Positions 28,961 to 37,019 of a stretch of 56,448 nt of DNA are shown here, one piece after another; the first letter of the stretch is position 1, and each line of letters starts with the position of its first letter. The position numbers and the translations under genes were made by a program. The notes beneath the pieces were generated by a model that saw only the letters and a list, made by a program, of their open reading frames with translations, was not told the DNA's origin and did no database searches. This DNA is from a virus. The stretch is taken from IMG/VR virus record IMGVR_UViG_3300030098_000047, positions 1-56,448 of that record. The stretch is one strand, 5' to 3'.

Positions 28961-29904
28961 TATGAAACAACTCCACCCATAAAGTTAGCTGAACCTCTAG
29001 GAGCAATAATAACTGTAGATCGTACATACTCATATTTGTTAATAAGTAAGCTTTGCATATTTTTAATACCTTGTTCAAATCTTGCAAAGTTTAATTGATA
29101 TTGTTGTGTTTCACCTCTATACTGATAAACAAAAGCAGCAGCACCATCTACAATTACAGGTGCAAATCTGTCTGGAATACTTGTAGTATCACCATGTGCA
29201 GACAAATCAGATGTAAATGTAAAATAATCAAATATAAGTGTGTATTGTTTATCAGGATAAGGATACAATAAATAATTATTATCTGGTGTTCTAACTATGT
29301 TTCTAGGAATACCACCACCATCAAACTGTGTTACTGTAGTACCATTTGCTATTGCTGCTGCTGTGGTGCTATTTGCACCTCTAGTACATCCTGTAAAATC
29401 ATTACCTGATATACCTGTATAAGTTATTTGCTCTCCACCTATATGTAAAGTTCCTGTTGAACTAAAATCCGTTGTAGATGCAACAGTTATTGTTGTTACA
29501 GATGCAGATAATCCATCTGTTGCATTAATAGTTGTTGACGCAACATCGTCTTCTTCATTAGGATAACCTTTTTGTATATATTCATTATAATTAAGAATTA
29601 CTAAATTATTTCCTGCTGCACTAACATCACTATCTTTTTTAATTCTAGCAGTAGCATAGTCAATTGATTTAGCATCTGTAGGTGCAGTATATCTACATAC
29701 ACCTGGAGTTAATGTAGATGTATTCTGTGCATGATTAAAAGAGTAACCAAACTCTCTTTGATTTATATAACGTATAGCCTCATTAACAGCATTTTGACAT
29801 TGCACTTGAACTCCCCTAGCACTAGTAAAGTTAGTAGAAGTAAGTGTTACTTCATTCATGCGTGTAATTACATCGTTAGTTAATGAGAGAAATGTCAAAG
29901 CCAT
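28960..29904 (-). CDS. Tail tube/adaptor-like protein (gp11 position), 314 aa
   Basis: The helical N-terminal half (FTSARGVQVQCQNAVNEAIR, then YINQREFGYSF) is typical of head-to-tail adaptor proteins in marine podoviruses. In the middle is a module of about 65 residues (ITVASTTDFSSTGTLHIGG, EQITYTGI, FTGCTRGANSTTAAA) shared with the next protein. AAGGA precedes the ATG. It probably forms the ring below the portal. Confidence 0.7.
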   Translation of the reverse strand: MALTFLSLTNDVITRMNEVTLTSTNFTSARGVQVQCQNAVNEAIRYINQREFGYSFNHAQNTSTLTPGVCRYTAPTDAKSIDYATARIKKDSDVSAAGNNLVILNYNEYIQKGYPNEEDDVASTTINATDGLSASVTTITVASTTDFSSTGTLHIGGEQITYTGISGNDFTGCTRGANSTTAAAIANGTTVTQFDGGGIPRNIVRTPDNNYLLYPYPDKQYTLIFDYFTFTSDLSAHGDTTSIPDRFAPVIVDGAAAFVYQYRGETQQYQLNFARFEQGIKNMQSLLINKYEYVRSTVIIAPRGSANFMGGVVS

Positions 29905-29926
29905 AATATTTCCTTAAATGTAATAA

Positions 29927-29954
29927 AGGGGCTACTATTTTATTAGCAGCCCCT
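29927..29954 (-). terminator. Terminator-like hairpin between head and tail genes
   Basis: Read leftward, an 11-base arm (AGGGGCTGCTA), a 6-base loop and TAGTAGCCCCT pair completely with one G-U wobble. A T-rich stretch (TTATTACATTT) follows. On the other strand the wobble becomes an A-C mismatch, so the hairpin is best formed in leftward RNA. It lies after the head protein gene and could attenuate tail gene expression relative to capsid. Confidence 0.75.
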
Positions 29955-29959
29955 AAAGT

Positions 29960-30496
29960 TTATGCTAGTAGATCACGATCTACTTCAGTTGGTGCTACAC
30001 GTCCTCTGACACCTGTGTCAATGCAACATGCAATAACACGTAAGATACCAGATGTAACATCTGCAGAAGAAGCAATTAATTTAACATCAATTGTATCTGT
30101 AGTTGTTACGTGTGCTGTAAACGTATCTGCTGCTGCAGTGTTTACCACCATAGTTTGACCATTTGTTCCACCTGCTAAAAAACCTGTAGAACTAACGTCA
30201 CCACCATCAACAATATCATCACCTGCTGCAAAATCAATATCTACAGTTGGAGATGATCCATTAAAAGCAGTCTCAACTTCAGCACCTGCAAACAATACTA
30301 ATGTATTAGCAGGAATTTCTAGAAGTTGAAAGATATCCCCATCTGCACAGGAATATCCGTCTTCAACCATTTTAGCAATGTCAAGACGTGCTTCACGCAT
30401 GTACATTCCCATTGCTTGATGGCGTGAGGTTGCTGCTGCGATGCTATTAGAATCTACACCAACAGTAGCTTTTGAGGTCATGTCATAAGTAGCCAT
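29960..30496 (-). CDS. Probable head decoration or stabilisation protein, 178 aa
   Basis: It lies 14 bases after the major capsid gene, with a strong AGGGAGG before the ATG. The product has a short helical start (GMYMREARLDIAKMVEDGY) and then a beta-rich body (ANTLVLFAGAEVETAFNG, TIDVKLIASSADV). Position, size and expected high expression suit a capsid decoration protein, but no family was recognised by motif. A terminator-like hairpin follows. Confidence 0.65.
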   Translation of the reverse strand: MATYDMTSKATVGVDSNSIAAATSRHQAMGMYMREARLDIAKMVEDGYSCADGDIFQLLEIPANTLVLFAGAEVETAFNGSSPTVDIDFAAGDDIVDGGDVSSTGFLAGGTNGQTMVVNTAAADTFTAHVTTTDTIDVKLIASSADVTSGILRVIACCIDTGVRGRVAPTEVDRDLLA

Positions 30497-30510
30497 AGTT
30501 TAATCCTCCC

Positions 30511-31584
30511 TTACGCTGCGTTATATTTGGCAGTTGTGATTGCTTCTGGACGAAGAATCTTTCTACCGTATAGATGCATACCACGAACAATGTCAGCAAA
30601 GCTGTCAGGATCACGATATGTTTCTGTCTTATTAATCTGCTCTGCAGTTGCAACAGCAGATTCGTGTCCTGCAACAATCACACCAAAGTTTGAGTTTTGG
30701 TTTGCAGAACCTGAAGTTCCTGAACCTGTACCTACATGAGGAAGGTTTGAAGAAACATACATTCTGAAACCATGCATATTGTTTAGCACTAGACCATTGC
30801 GTAAAGCACCTGATTCACCGTAATCCGCATTTAAGTATCGAGAATCCTCATCTGCTAAAATTTCCATGAATACTGGATCTACTACTAGCCATCTACCTTG
30901 TGAATCAACTTGCTGCTGATCCAACAAACGTTTCATACGATTTATAATCATCGCAGGGGAAACAGTTGCTGTTGGTAAAGCAGTTGCACCTGGTAGACGT
31001 GCTGCTACAGGAATTGAATGATCTCCTGCAGAACTTGTTGTAATATTACCAAAGTCACCTTTCTTCAATTTCATTGAAGTAAGAAGCTCGTCTGAACCTG
31101 CGCTTGCTACAGCTTTTGTACCATTTACTTGGTCATTTACTGTATCAGCATCAGTGTGTAATGCAGACTGTTTAAACCCTGATAAATAACCAAGTACTTC
31201 TTGGTCATATTGATCAGATAGACGATATGCAGCACGATTGCTTGCAAGGTCCATAAAGTTTACATGACTATGGGCTTCTTCTATATCGTCCATTTTAAAA
31301 GCATAATAATTTGCTTTATCAATAACGAGTGAAAAATCCTCATCGTCAAGGTCTTGTGCATTAACCTGTGTTCCACGAGCATACTCGCTCACAGAAATTT
31401 CTGGTTCTTTGATAATTTTAACTGTATCACCTTGGGCAGAAATCTCCCCAAAATAATCAGAGTTAGTTATGTCTCCTACTACGGTAGCTTTGCGAAATGC
31501 AAGTTGTACCTGTTTGGAGTAGATTACTGGCGAGAAATTACCATTAGGTAAATTGCCGTAACCTGCTGCTGATTGAAAAGCCAT
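30511..31584 (-). CDS. Major capsid protein
   Basis: The frame is open from 31650, but TAGGAGG lies just before the ATG at 31584, giving 357 residues starting MAFQSAAGYGNLPNG. The body fits an HK97-fold podovirus capsid: an N-arm, then the E-loop region, YDQEVLGYLSGFKQS, and a P-domain with PAMIINRMKRLLDQQ and GRWLVVDPVFMEIL. It follows the scaffold gene after a 252-base gap that holds its own promoter, and it precedes a small head protein gene. Confidence 0.9.
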   Translation of the reverse strand: MAFQSAAGYGNLPNGNFSPVIYSKQVQLAFRKATVVGDITNSDYFGEISAQGDTVKIIKEPEISVSEYARGTQVNAQDLDDEDFSLVIDKANYYAFKMDDIEEAHSHVNFMDLASNRAAYRLSDQYDQEVLGYLSGFKQSALHTDADTVNDQVNGTKAVASAGSDELLTSMKLKKGDFGNITTSSAGDHSIPVAARLPGATALPTATVSPAMIINRMKRLLDQQQVDSQGRWLVVDPVFMEILADEDSRYLNADYGESGALRNGLVLNNMHGFRMYVSSNLPHVGTGSGTSGSANQNSNFGVIVAGHESAVATAEQINKTETYRDPDSFADIVRGMHLYGRKILRPEAITTAKYNAA

Positions 31585-31667
31585 AATAGTTCCTCCTATA
31601 AAGTTTAGGCTTAAATGTAAGCTAAACATTATCACATAGAGGCTGTACATTTTCTAGGGTGCATATT

Positions 31668-31691
31668 ATTATTAGTTGGCCTACTAATAAT
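31668..31691. promoter_or_regulatory. 9-base AT-rich dyad in the capsid leader
   Basis: ATTATTAGT, a 6-base spacer (TGGCCT) and ACTAATAAT form a perfect inverted repeat 84 bases upstream of the capsid ATG, downstream of the promoter. It could be an mRNA hairpin that protects or regulates the capsid transcript. There is no T-run after it on the leftward strand, so it is not a typical terminator. Confidence 0.5.
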
Positions 31692-31801
31692 TTTATGGGC
31701 CTATACTTATACAGGTAGGTCTTACGTATTGTTTAGTCTATCGAATGATATAATTTATTACTAGGTAGGCATAAATGCGGCTAATAATAATCATATCTAT
31801 A

Positions 31802-31829
31802 GTTATACCATATTATTTTTATTTGTCAA
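31802..31829 (-). promoter_or_regulatory. Sigma70-like promoter for the capsid gene
   Basis: Leftward -35 TTGACA (31829-31824), 16 bases, then -10 TATAAC (31807-31802), a close match to the host consensus. It lies just after the scaffold stop codon and about 220 bases before the capsid ATG. It would let capsid mRNA exceed that of the upstream genes. Confidence 0.7.
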
Positions 31830-31836
31830 TGGTATA
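31804..31836. promoter_or_regulatory. 8-base dyad overlapping the capsid promoter (operator candidate)
   Basis: TATACCAT (31804-31811) and ATGGTATA (31829-31836) are perfect inverted arms with 17 bases between. They overlap both the -10 and the -35 boxes. Arm centres are 25 bases apart, more than two helical turns, which would suit a dimeric regulator or a looped contact. It could also be an RNA hairpin in read-through transcripts from the scaffold gene. Confidence 0.5.
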
Positions 31837-32715
31837 TTATCGAGCAGAACCAGACATATCATAAATAAATTTGCCAGTTCTTATAGCTTCCATAATTTTA
31901 TCGGAAGCTTTCTCGTATTGTTGCGGTGTCATTTTCGCAATCTGTGATTCTGTAAATGTACCTTCTTTACCATCTACGTTAGGTTCATCACGACTACTAC
32001 GACTATTTACTGATAGTGCAGCATCTTTAGTACTTACAGATTTTTTTGTAGTGATATTCATATCTGCTTTATATAGGTCAATTGCCCTACTTGCAGAACG
32101 AGCATCAGTATCATTTTTATATAGTGCCTCTTGAACCCACTTAGGCTGTTCTTCAACCCAGTTATGGAAATCATCACTATCTCTTATTTCACCAAAATCA
32201 GGATGAGCTTTCATAAGTTCTACTTCTGCTTTTTCTCTTGCAGCCGCAGTTTTCATCTCATCTATTTCTTTTTTAGTATCTTCAAGTCCTTGGGCTTCTT
32301 CACGTGCTTTTTTAATTGCAATTGTTTCTACAATAGCCGCTACATCAGGATACTTTTTTGACCAAGCTTCAATATCTTCATCTGATTTTGGTAGTTTAAT
32401 CTCACTTCTAGTAGACTCTGCTAACTGCTCCTCTAATGCTTTAATACGATTTTCATATTCTTTTTCTTTTGTTTGTTGATGTCGCCTTAAATCACCATAA
32501 CGTTTTTTAAAACTTTTTTCTTCAGCATTAACAGGTTCAGCTTCTTGTGCTTCTACCTCTTCTGTATTTTCTTTATTAGCACTTTCTTTTTCTTCAAGTA
32601 ACTCTTTTAGTTCTTTTTCGTCTTGCTCTATGCGATTTGAGTTAGCACTTTTTCTGTCTACAAATGCAACCTTTTTAGGAGTGGTTACTTCTCCCTCTAC
32701 AGTAGTAGTATTCAT
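31837..32715 (-). CDS. Capsid scaffolding protein
   Basis: The product has 292 residues and is highly charged and helical, with a coiled-coil middle (KEYENRIKALEEQLAESTRS) and a short basic C-terminus. It lies between the portal region and the major capsid gene, the normal place for scaffold in podoviruses. The segment HPDFGEIRDSDDFHNWVEEQ also occurs in marine phage scaffolds. No protease domain was seen. Confidence 0.8.
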   Translation of the reverse strand: MNTTTVEGEVTTPKKVAFVDRKSANSNRIEQDEKELKELLEEKESANKENTEEVEAQEAEPVNAEEKSFKKRYGDLRRHQQTKEKEYENRIKALEEQLAESTRSEIKLPKSDEDIEAWSKKYPDVAAIVETIAIKKAREEAQGLEDTKKEIDEMKTAAAREKAEVELMKAHPDFGEIRDSDDFHNWVEEQPKWVQEALYKNDTDARSASRAIDLYKADMNITTKKSVSTKDAALSVNSRSSRDEPNVDGKEGTFTESQIAKMTPQQYEKASDKIMEAIRTGKFIYDMSGSAR

Positions 32716-32789
32716 TATAGTTCTTTCTTTCTAGGGCCACCGTAGCCATGTTGGATGGGGGATGGGTAGCTAGTCAAATTGGTGGATAA

Positions 32790-34706
32790 TTATTTTTTAC
32801 GGCTTGCAAGTCCACCTTCTTTAAAGCCTGTGACTTTACCTGTTTCTTTAAATTGTTTAAGTTTCTTTTTTGTAAAGTCCTCATTTTGTTTTTGCTGTTT
32901 TTCCCTTTGTTCTTTTTGATATTTTTTACGTTTTTTTCTTGCCTCTAAAGCTGCTTTTTCTGCTGCTTCTCTTTGATTTTCTATGAAATCTTCTTTAGCT
33001 TTTTTGTGTAAATCTTCTTGTATAGCAGACATAGTATCTAAGTCAAATTCAGATTTAGGTCTATTTGTTCCTGAAACCATATCAGTTTGAACCTGTGGAG
33101 ATTTATCTGATCTAAAAAATCCTCCTAAATCTATTCCTTCTTTTATATCTGGAAATCCAAAACGATCTGATTGTTCTTGATATGGGTCATCACCACTTAT
33201 TCCGCTAGGAAATGCAGCTTTAGTTTGTGTGCCTAAAGCTTTTACCTCGCCACTAGTAATCTTAGCTTTTTTACTTTTTTTAGAACCAAACATTTCTTCT
33301 GCTTGTGCTTTGTCAAACTTAGATAAACCACTAACTGATTTACCTTCTGCGTAGTCTTTCATTTTATTTAATCTATTATTAGTTATTTCATAGTGTTCTG
33401 CAACTCTTGCGTTACCAGATTTAACTGCATTGTCATATGCTTTTGCTTCATTATCTGTTAACAGATTTTCAGCACCTGATACTGTAGATAACGGAGAATC
33501 TGAAGGATCATATAAACGGTCATATGTTTCTGATGTTTCATCAATTCCAGTAAATAAACCAGATAACGAACCTTTTAGATTTTCAAGAAAACCTGCTTCT
33601 ATTTCAGGTATTTCAATTCCTTGTTCAGTCATTAGTTTTTCTAATTGTTTACCATATAATTGAGTGAAACCTCTTCCTACAAGACCTGCAGGGTTTAGTA
33701 TTCCTAAAGCTGTCATTAGTGCTTTTGTTTTTTCATTTTCTATATATAAATTTACAAGGTCTTTTTCTGCTTCTTTTTTATTGCCTTTGTTAAATTTATC
33801 TTTTATATCTTTTAGTTTATTGCCACCTTGATCTCTTACCATATCTTCTAAACGTCTTTTAGTAGCACTAGTATCTTCTCTAACCATAGTAGTTTCGACA
33901 GAGGTACTTAATAAATCGTCAGTAGCTGCATCCTCTGCTGATTCATAATCTTTGAGAGGTATAAATCCATCTGGAATAGGAGTTACAGGTGAACCATTCA
34001 TAAAATTAAAAGTTCTACGTTCTCCTGTTTCAGGATTAATATATTCTCTAGACTCAAAAACTTGATCAGCAGTTTTAAAGAAATCATCATCTGTTGTTCC
34101 TGAAGGTGTTGCAGGTGCTGCAGGTGCAGGAGAGCTAGGTGTATTTGGTGTAAAATCTGGAATTGGTTGACCTACAAATGTAGGAATAAAACCACCTGCA
34201 GGTGCAGGTGTTGGTGTTGGAGGAGTTACAGAACTTGGAGGCACAGCAGGTGCAGCAGGTAATGTTTGACCTTGATATATAGAAGGTTGACTGTTACCCA
34301 TACCTGTAGCAAACATACCTTGATTAGCATATACCATTCCACCACCATACATTTCTCTTGGTTCAGCTTCTTCTGGCCTACCAAGAATAACAAGATCAGC
34401 AGGTCCAAACGGTAGATCATCAGGCATAGTAGCCTCTTCACTATTACCCATCTGCCCCATAGCTTCCATTTGTTTAAGACCCATTTTAGCTTCTTGTCGT
34501 TGTTGCATTAGTTTTTCTAAACCAATAAAACGTGTTACATCAGCAGGAAAAACAAACTCACCTTCACTTAACATAGCAGGTATATCATCACGTACTTCTT
34601 TTTTAGTAGATCCAATAGGCACTTCATTACCAGATACAGGGTCTACAGAACCACCCTCATCTTTTAAACCACCCTCGTTAAATAGTTCCATTTGTTCTTC
34701 ATACAT
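32790..34706 (-). CDS. Conserved marine phage head-region protein, 638 aa
   Basis: The N-terminal block (VPIGSTKKEVRDDIPAMLSE, then GEFVFPADVTRFIG) is a hallmark sequence of many marine podoviruses and myoviruses, always without known function. A Pro-rich linker follows (residues about 140-210), then helical domains and a Lys/Gln-rich coiled coil ending in GGLASRKK. Position between portal and scaffold suggests a virion or assembly protein. Confidence 0.7.
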   Translation of the reverse strand: MYEEQMELFNEGGLKDEGGSVDPVSGNEVPIGSTKKEVRDDIPAMLSEGEFVFPADVTRFIGLEKLMQQRQEAKMGLKQMEAMGQMGNSEEATMPDDLPFGPADLVILGRPEEAEPREMYGGGMVYANQGMFATGMGNSQPSIYQGQTLPAAPAVPPSSVTPPTPTPAPAGGFIPTFVGQPIPDFTPNTPSSPAPAAPATPSGTTDDDFFKTADQVFESREYINPETGERRTFNFMNGSPVTPIPDGFIPLKDYESAEDAATDDLLSTSVETTMVREDTSATKRRLEDMVRDQGGNKLKDIKDKFNKGNKKEAEKDLVNLYIENEKTKALMTALGILNPAGLVGRGFTQLYGKQLEKLMTEQGIEIPEIEAGFLENLKGSLSGLFTGIDETSETYDRLYDPSDSPLSTVSGAENLLTDNEAKAYDNAVKSGNARVAEHYEITNNRLNKMKDYAEGKSVSGLSKFDKAQAEEMFGSKKSKKAKITSGEVKALGTQTKAAFPSGISGDDPYQEQSDRFGFPDIKEGIDLGGFFRSDKSPQVQTDMVSGTNRPKSEFDLDTMSAIQEDLHKKAKEDFIENQREAAEKAALEARKKRKKYQKEQREKQQKQNEDFTKKKLKQFKETGKVTGFKEGGLASRKK

Positions 34707-34914
34707 TTTTTAGTACCTCATCTCTTAATAATTTAAGTCTACGTAATTGATATATTGCACCTTGTGCTCTATGCATTACAATAGCATTGTCTGTTTGTTC
34801 CATTATTCGATGTTGATCGTTTATTAAAGTATCAAGATACTCTTCAAAATTATGCCATTGGAGGTGGTTGTTGACCAACCCCTTGAGCTTGTTGAGGTGC
34901 TCCCTGTCCTGCAT
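34699..34914 (-). CDS. Small helical protein overlapping the portal 3' end, 71 aa
   Basis: The frame overlaps the portal gene by 65 bases and the next gene by eight. The product is helical and charged (FEEYLDTLINDQHRIMEQ, AQGAIYQLRRLKLLRDEV). A TTG codon closer to the portal stop could be the true start. Similar small genes sit after portal genes in related phages. The function is unknown. Confidence 0.55.
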   Translation of the reverse strand: MQDREHLNKLKGLVNNHLQWHNFEEYLDTLINDQHRIMEQTDNAIVMHRAQGAIYQLRRLKLLRDEVLKNV

Positions 34915-37009
34915 TTCCGCTAAATCCTTGTTCTTGTGGTGTTGGTGCTTGGCCTACGCCTATGTTTCCTCCACCTGCTCCCGATGTGTCCATTGGGTTT
35001 GCACCTGCAGGAGCACCTTGTTCTGCTTGTTCTGCTTGTTGTTCTGCTTGTTGATCCTGTTGAAACTGTTTCATAAGTTCAGCTTGTATTACAGCATCAT
35101 TCATATTGTTAGTAACTTTGTCGGGGTCAAGATCAAGAGACTTTGCAATCTCACGAATAATATATTGAAACTTAGCAAATGGTGCAAGTGCAGGGTTAGA
35201 AGACACTTGCAAAAATTGCATAAGTCTTTGGCTACGTACTTCATTAGCCATAAGAGATTCTGTTCCACGTGCTTTAACTTCTAGATCACCTTTAATTTCA
35301 GGATCAAAGTCAAACTGCATATTAAATTGAAATAGCCCTTCTCCTAGTGGACGTAATAAATAATCATCTACATTTTTAATAACATTTTTTATTGCACCAC
35401 TAGCTGCGCCCATTAGCATACTAATACCACTGGCAGTTCTACCTACACCCATAACACCTGTTTGTCCATGAGCAAAAGAAGGAAAACCTGTAGACTCATC
35501 AGCTAACACTCGTGCCTTGTCAAATAGCTGTAAGTTCTCACCTGCAACATTTGGAAACTTAGTACCAAAGATAGCTTGCCCTGGAGCACCACCTTGTCTT
35601 CTAAATATCTTTCCTGGATATACTGATAAGTCTTGACCTGGAACTAAATTAGTTTCATCTACCTCTATTAATAAATTACCAGATAACACAGCATTATCTA
35701 CAGCCATTCTCATAAAACCATTCATTAGAAGTTGAGTATCTTCCATATTTTCTGCGATACCTATACCAAAAAATGAATATGGATTTAATTCATAGGGTGC
35801 TGCCATGTAAGGTATTTTAGCAGGTTTAAATGGATTAAGAACCATACGTAAAAGTTTACCATTGCAAATCCATATGTTTGCTTGTAGTTCATCCATTTTT
35901 GTTAATTCTTTTGGTATGTCTACGCCTTGTTCTTGCAACATTTCTACATCACACATACCCCAATATTCAAATACTTCAAATCTTTCTACACCATATTCAG
36001 GTGCATAATCTTCTAAATCATTTTCCCAGTATTCTTTACTATAATTTTCTCCAAGAGCAATCGCTTCATCAATTACTGCTGAACGAAAGTATGGACGTTT
36101 TTTTAAATTACGCATTTGAGAACGAGATAATTTATGTCGTTCTATTACATACTGAGCTTCATCTATATTATTTGCATCAGGATCAGGATAAAAATTCCAT
36201 ACAGATACATGCGATACTTGCGGTACAGTTTTAAATGTAGGAGAGTATTCACCTGTTTCATCATTCCAACTAGGATACTCTTTGTCTATAGCAAACGGTC
36301 CTTTCATTACGCCAGTACCAAACAATGCCATTTCAAATGCAGTGCTTCGTAAATGTTTAGATGCAGAGGATTCATCAAGTTGATCTTGTATTTTCTTTTG
36401 CATTTTCTTTGCTGCTATCATAGCAGGACTAAACGTAATAGCTGTAGGTGTACTACCGACACCTTCTTTAACTCCCTCAATCGAGTCTAGTTTTTCAACT
36501 AACTCTGGGTTTAATAATTCTTCTAACGTTTTAGCCGTAGCACCTTTAGGTATCTCTCTACCGTCACCCTTAAAACCATATGGTGATGTTGGATCTTTCT
36601 TTTCATCTTCTTGTAATTCTTTAGGCAAAGCAGGATCAAAAGAGACATTTTCAACTACACCTTCTGGAAGTTCTGTGGGATCAACTGTTAATGGAAAATT
36701 ATTTTTTGCAAATAATACATCTACAATTTGTCCATATGCAGCTAATGTTTTTGTTTTAGTTACCTTAATAAATACACGAGATTTTTCTGCCTCTGTAAAT
36801 TGTACATCAGGTCCATATATACCACGATAATTACGATAAGCTCTCAGCCAACGTTCTTCATCTTGTTTACGATAATCTTCTGCACGATTAAATCGTTGCA
36901 TAACAAATGGAATTATATTATCTGTATCTTTATCTTCTTCTGTAGAATTTTCTGTATCATCAAGAACTACTGCGTCATCCTCAATAAATACTTCATTATC
37001 TTCTGCCAT
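34850..37009 (-). CDS. Portal protein
   Basis: The product has 719 residues and AAGGA precedes the ATG. It starts with a charged leader, then FNRAEDYRKQDEERWLRAY, typical of podovirus portals. It includes EMALFGTGVMKGPF, VWNFYPDPDANNIDEAQYVI and, near the end, FNMQFDFDPEIKGDLEV, all familiar from portal sequences of marine podoviruses. The C-terminal 60 residues are Gln-, Gly- and Pro-rich. It forms the ring through which DNA is packaged and ejected, and it lies right after the large terminase gene. Confidence 0.9.
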   Translation of the reverse strand: MAEDNEVFIEDDAVVLDDTENSTEEDKDTDNIIPFVMQRFNRAEDYRKQDEERWLRAYRNYRGIYGPDVQFTEAEKSRVFIKVTKTKTLAAYGQIVDVLFAKNNFPLTVDPTELPEGVVENVSFDPALPKELQEDEKKDPTSPYGFKGDGREIPKGATAKTLEELLNPELVEKLDSIEGVKEGVGSTPTAITFSPAMIAAKKMQKKIQDQLDESSASKHLRSTAFEMALFGTGVMKGPFAIDKEYPSWNDETGEYSPTFKTVPQVSHVSVWNFYPDPDANNIDEAQYVIERHKLSRSQMRNLKKRPYFRSAVIDEAIALGENYSKEYWENDLEDYAPEYGVERFEVFEYWGMCDVEMLQEQGVDIPKELTKMDELQANIWICNGKLLRMVLNPFKPAKIPYMAAPYELNPYSFFGIGIAENMEDTQLLMNGFMRMAVDNAVLSGNLLIEVDETNLVPGQDLSVYPGKIFRRQGGAPGQAIFGTKFPNVAGENLQLFDKARVLADESTGFPSFAHGQTGVMGVGRTASGISMLMGAASGAIKNVIKNVDDYLLRPLGEGLFQFNMQFDFDPEIKGDLEVKARGTESLMANEVRSQRLMQFLQVSSNPALAPFAKFQYIIREIAKSLDLDPDKVTNNMNDAVIQAELMKQFQQDQQAEQQAEQAEQGAPAGANPMDTSGAGGGNIGVGQAPTPQEQGFSGNAGQGAPQQAQGVGQQPPPMA

Positions 37010-37019
37010 TTATTTTTCC

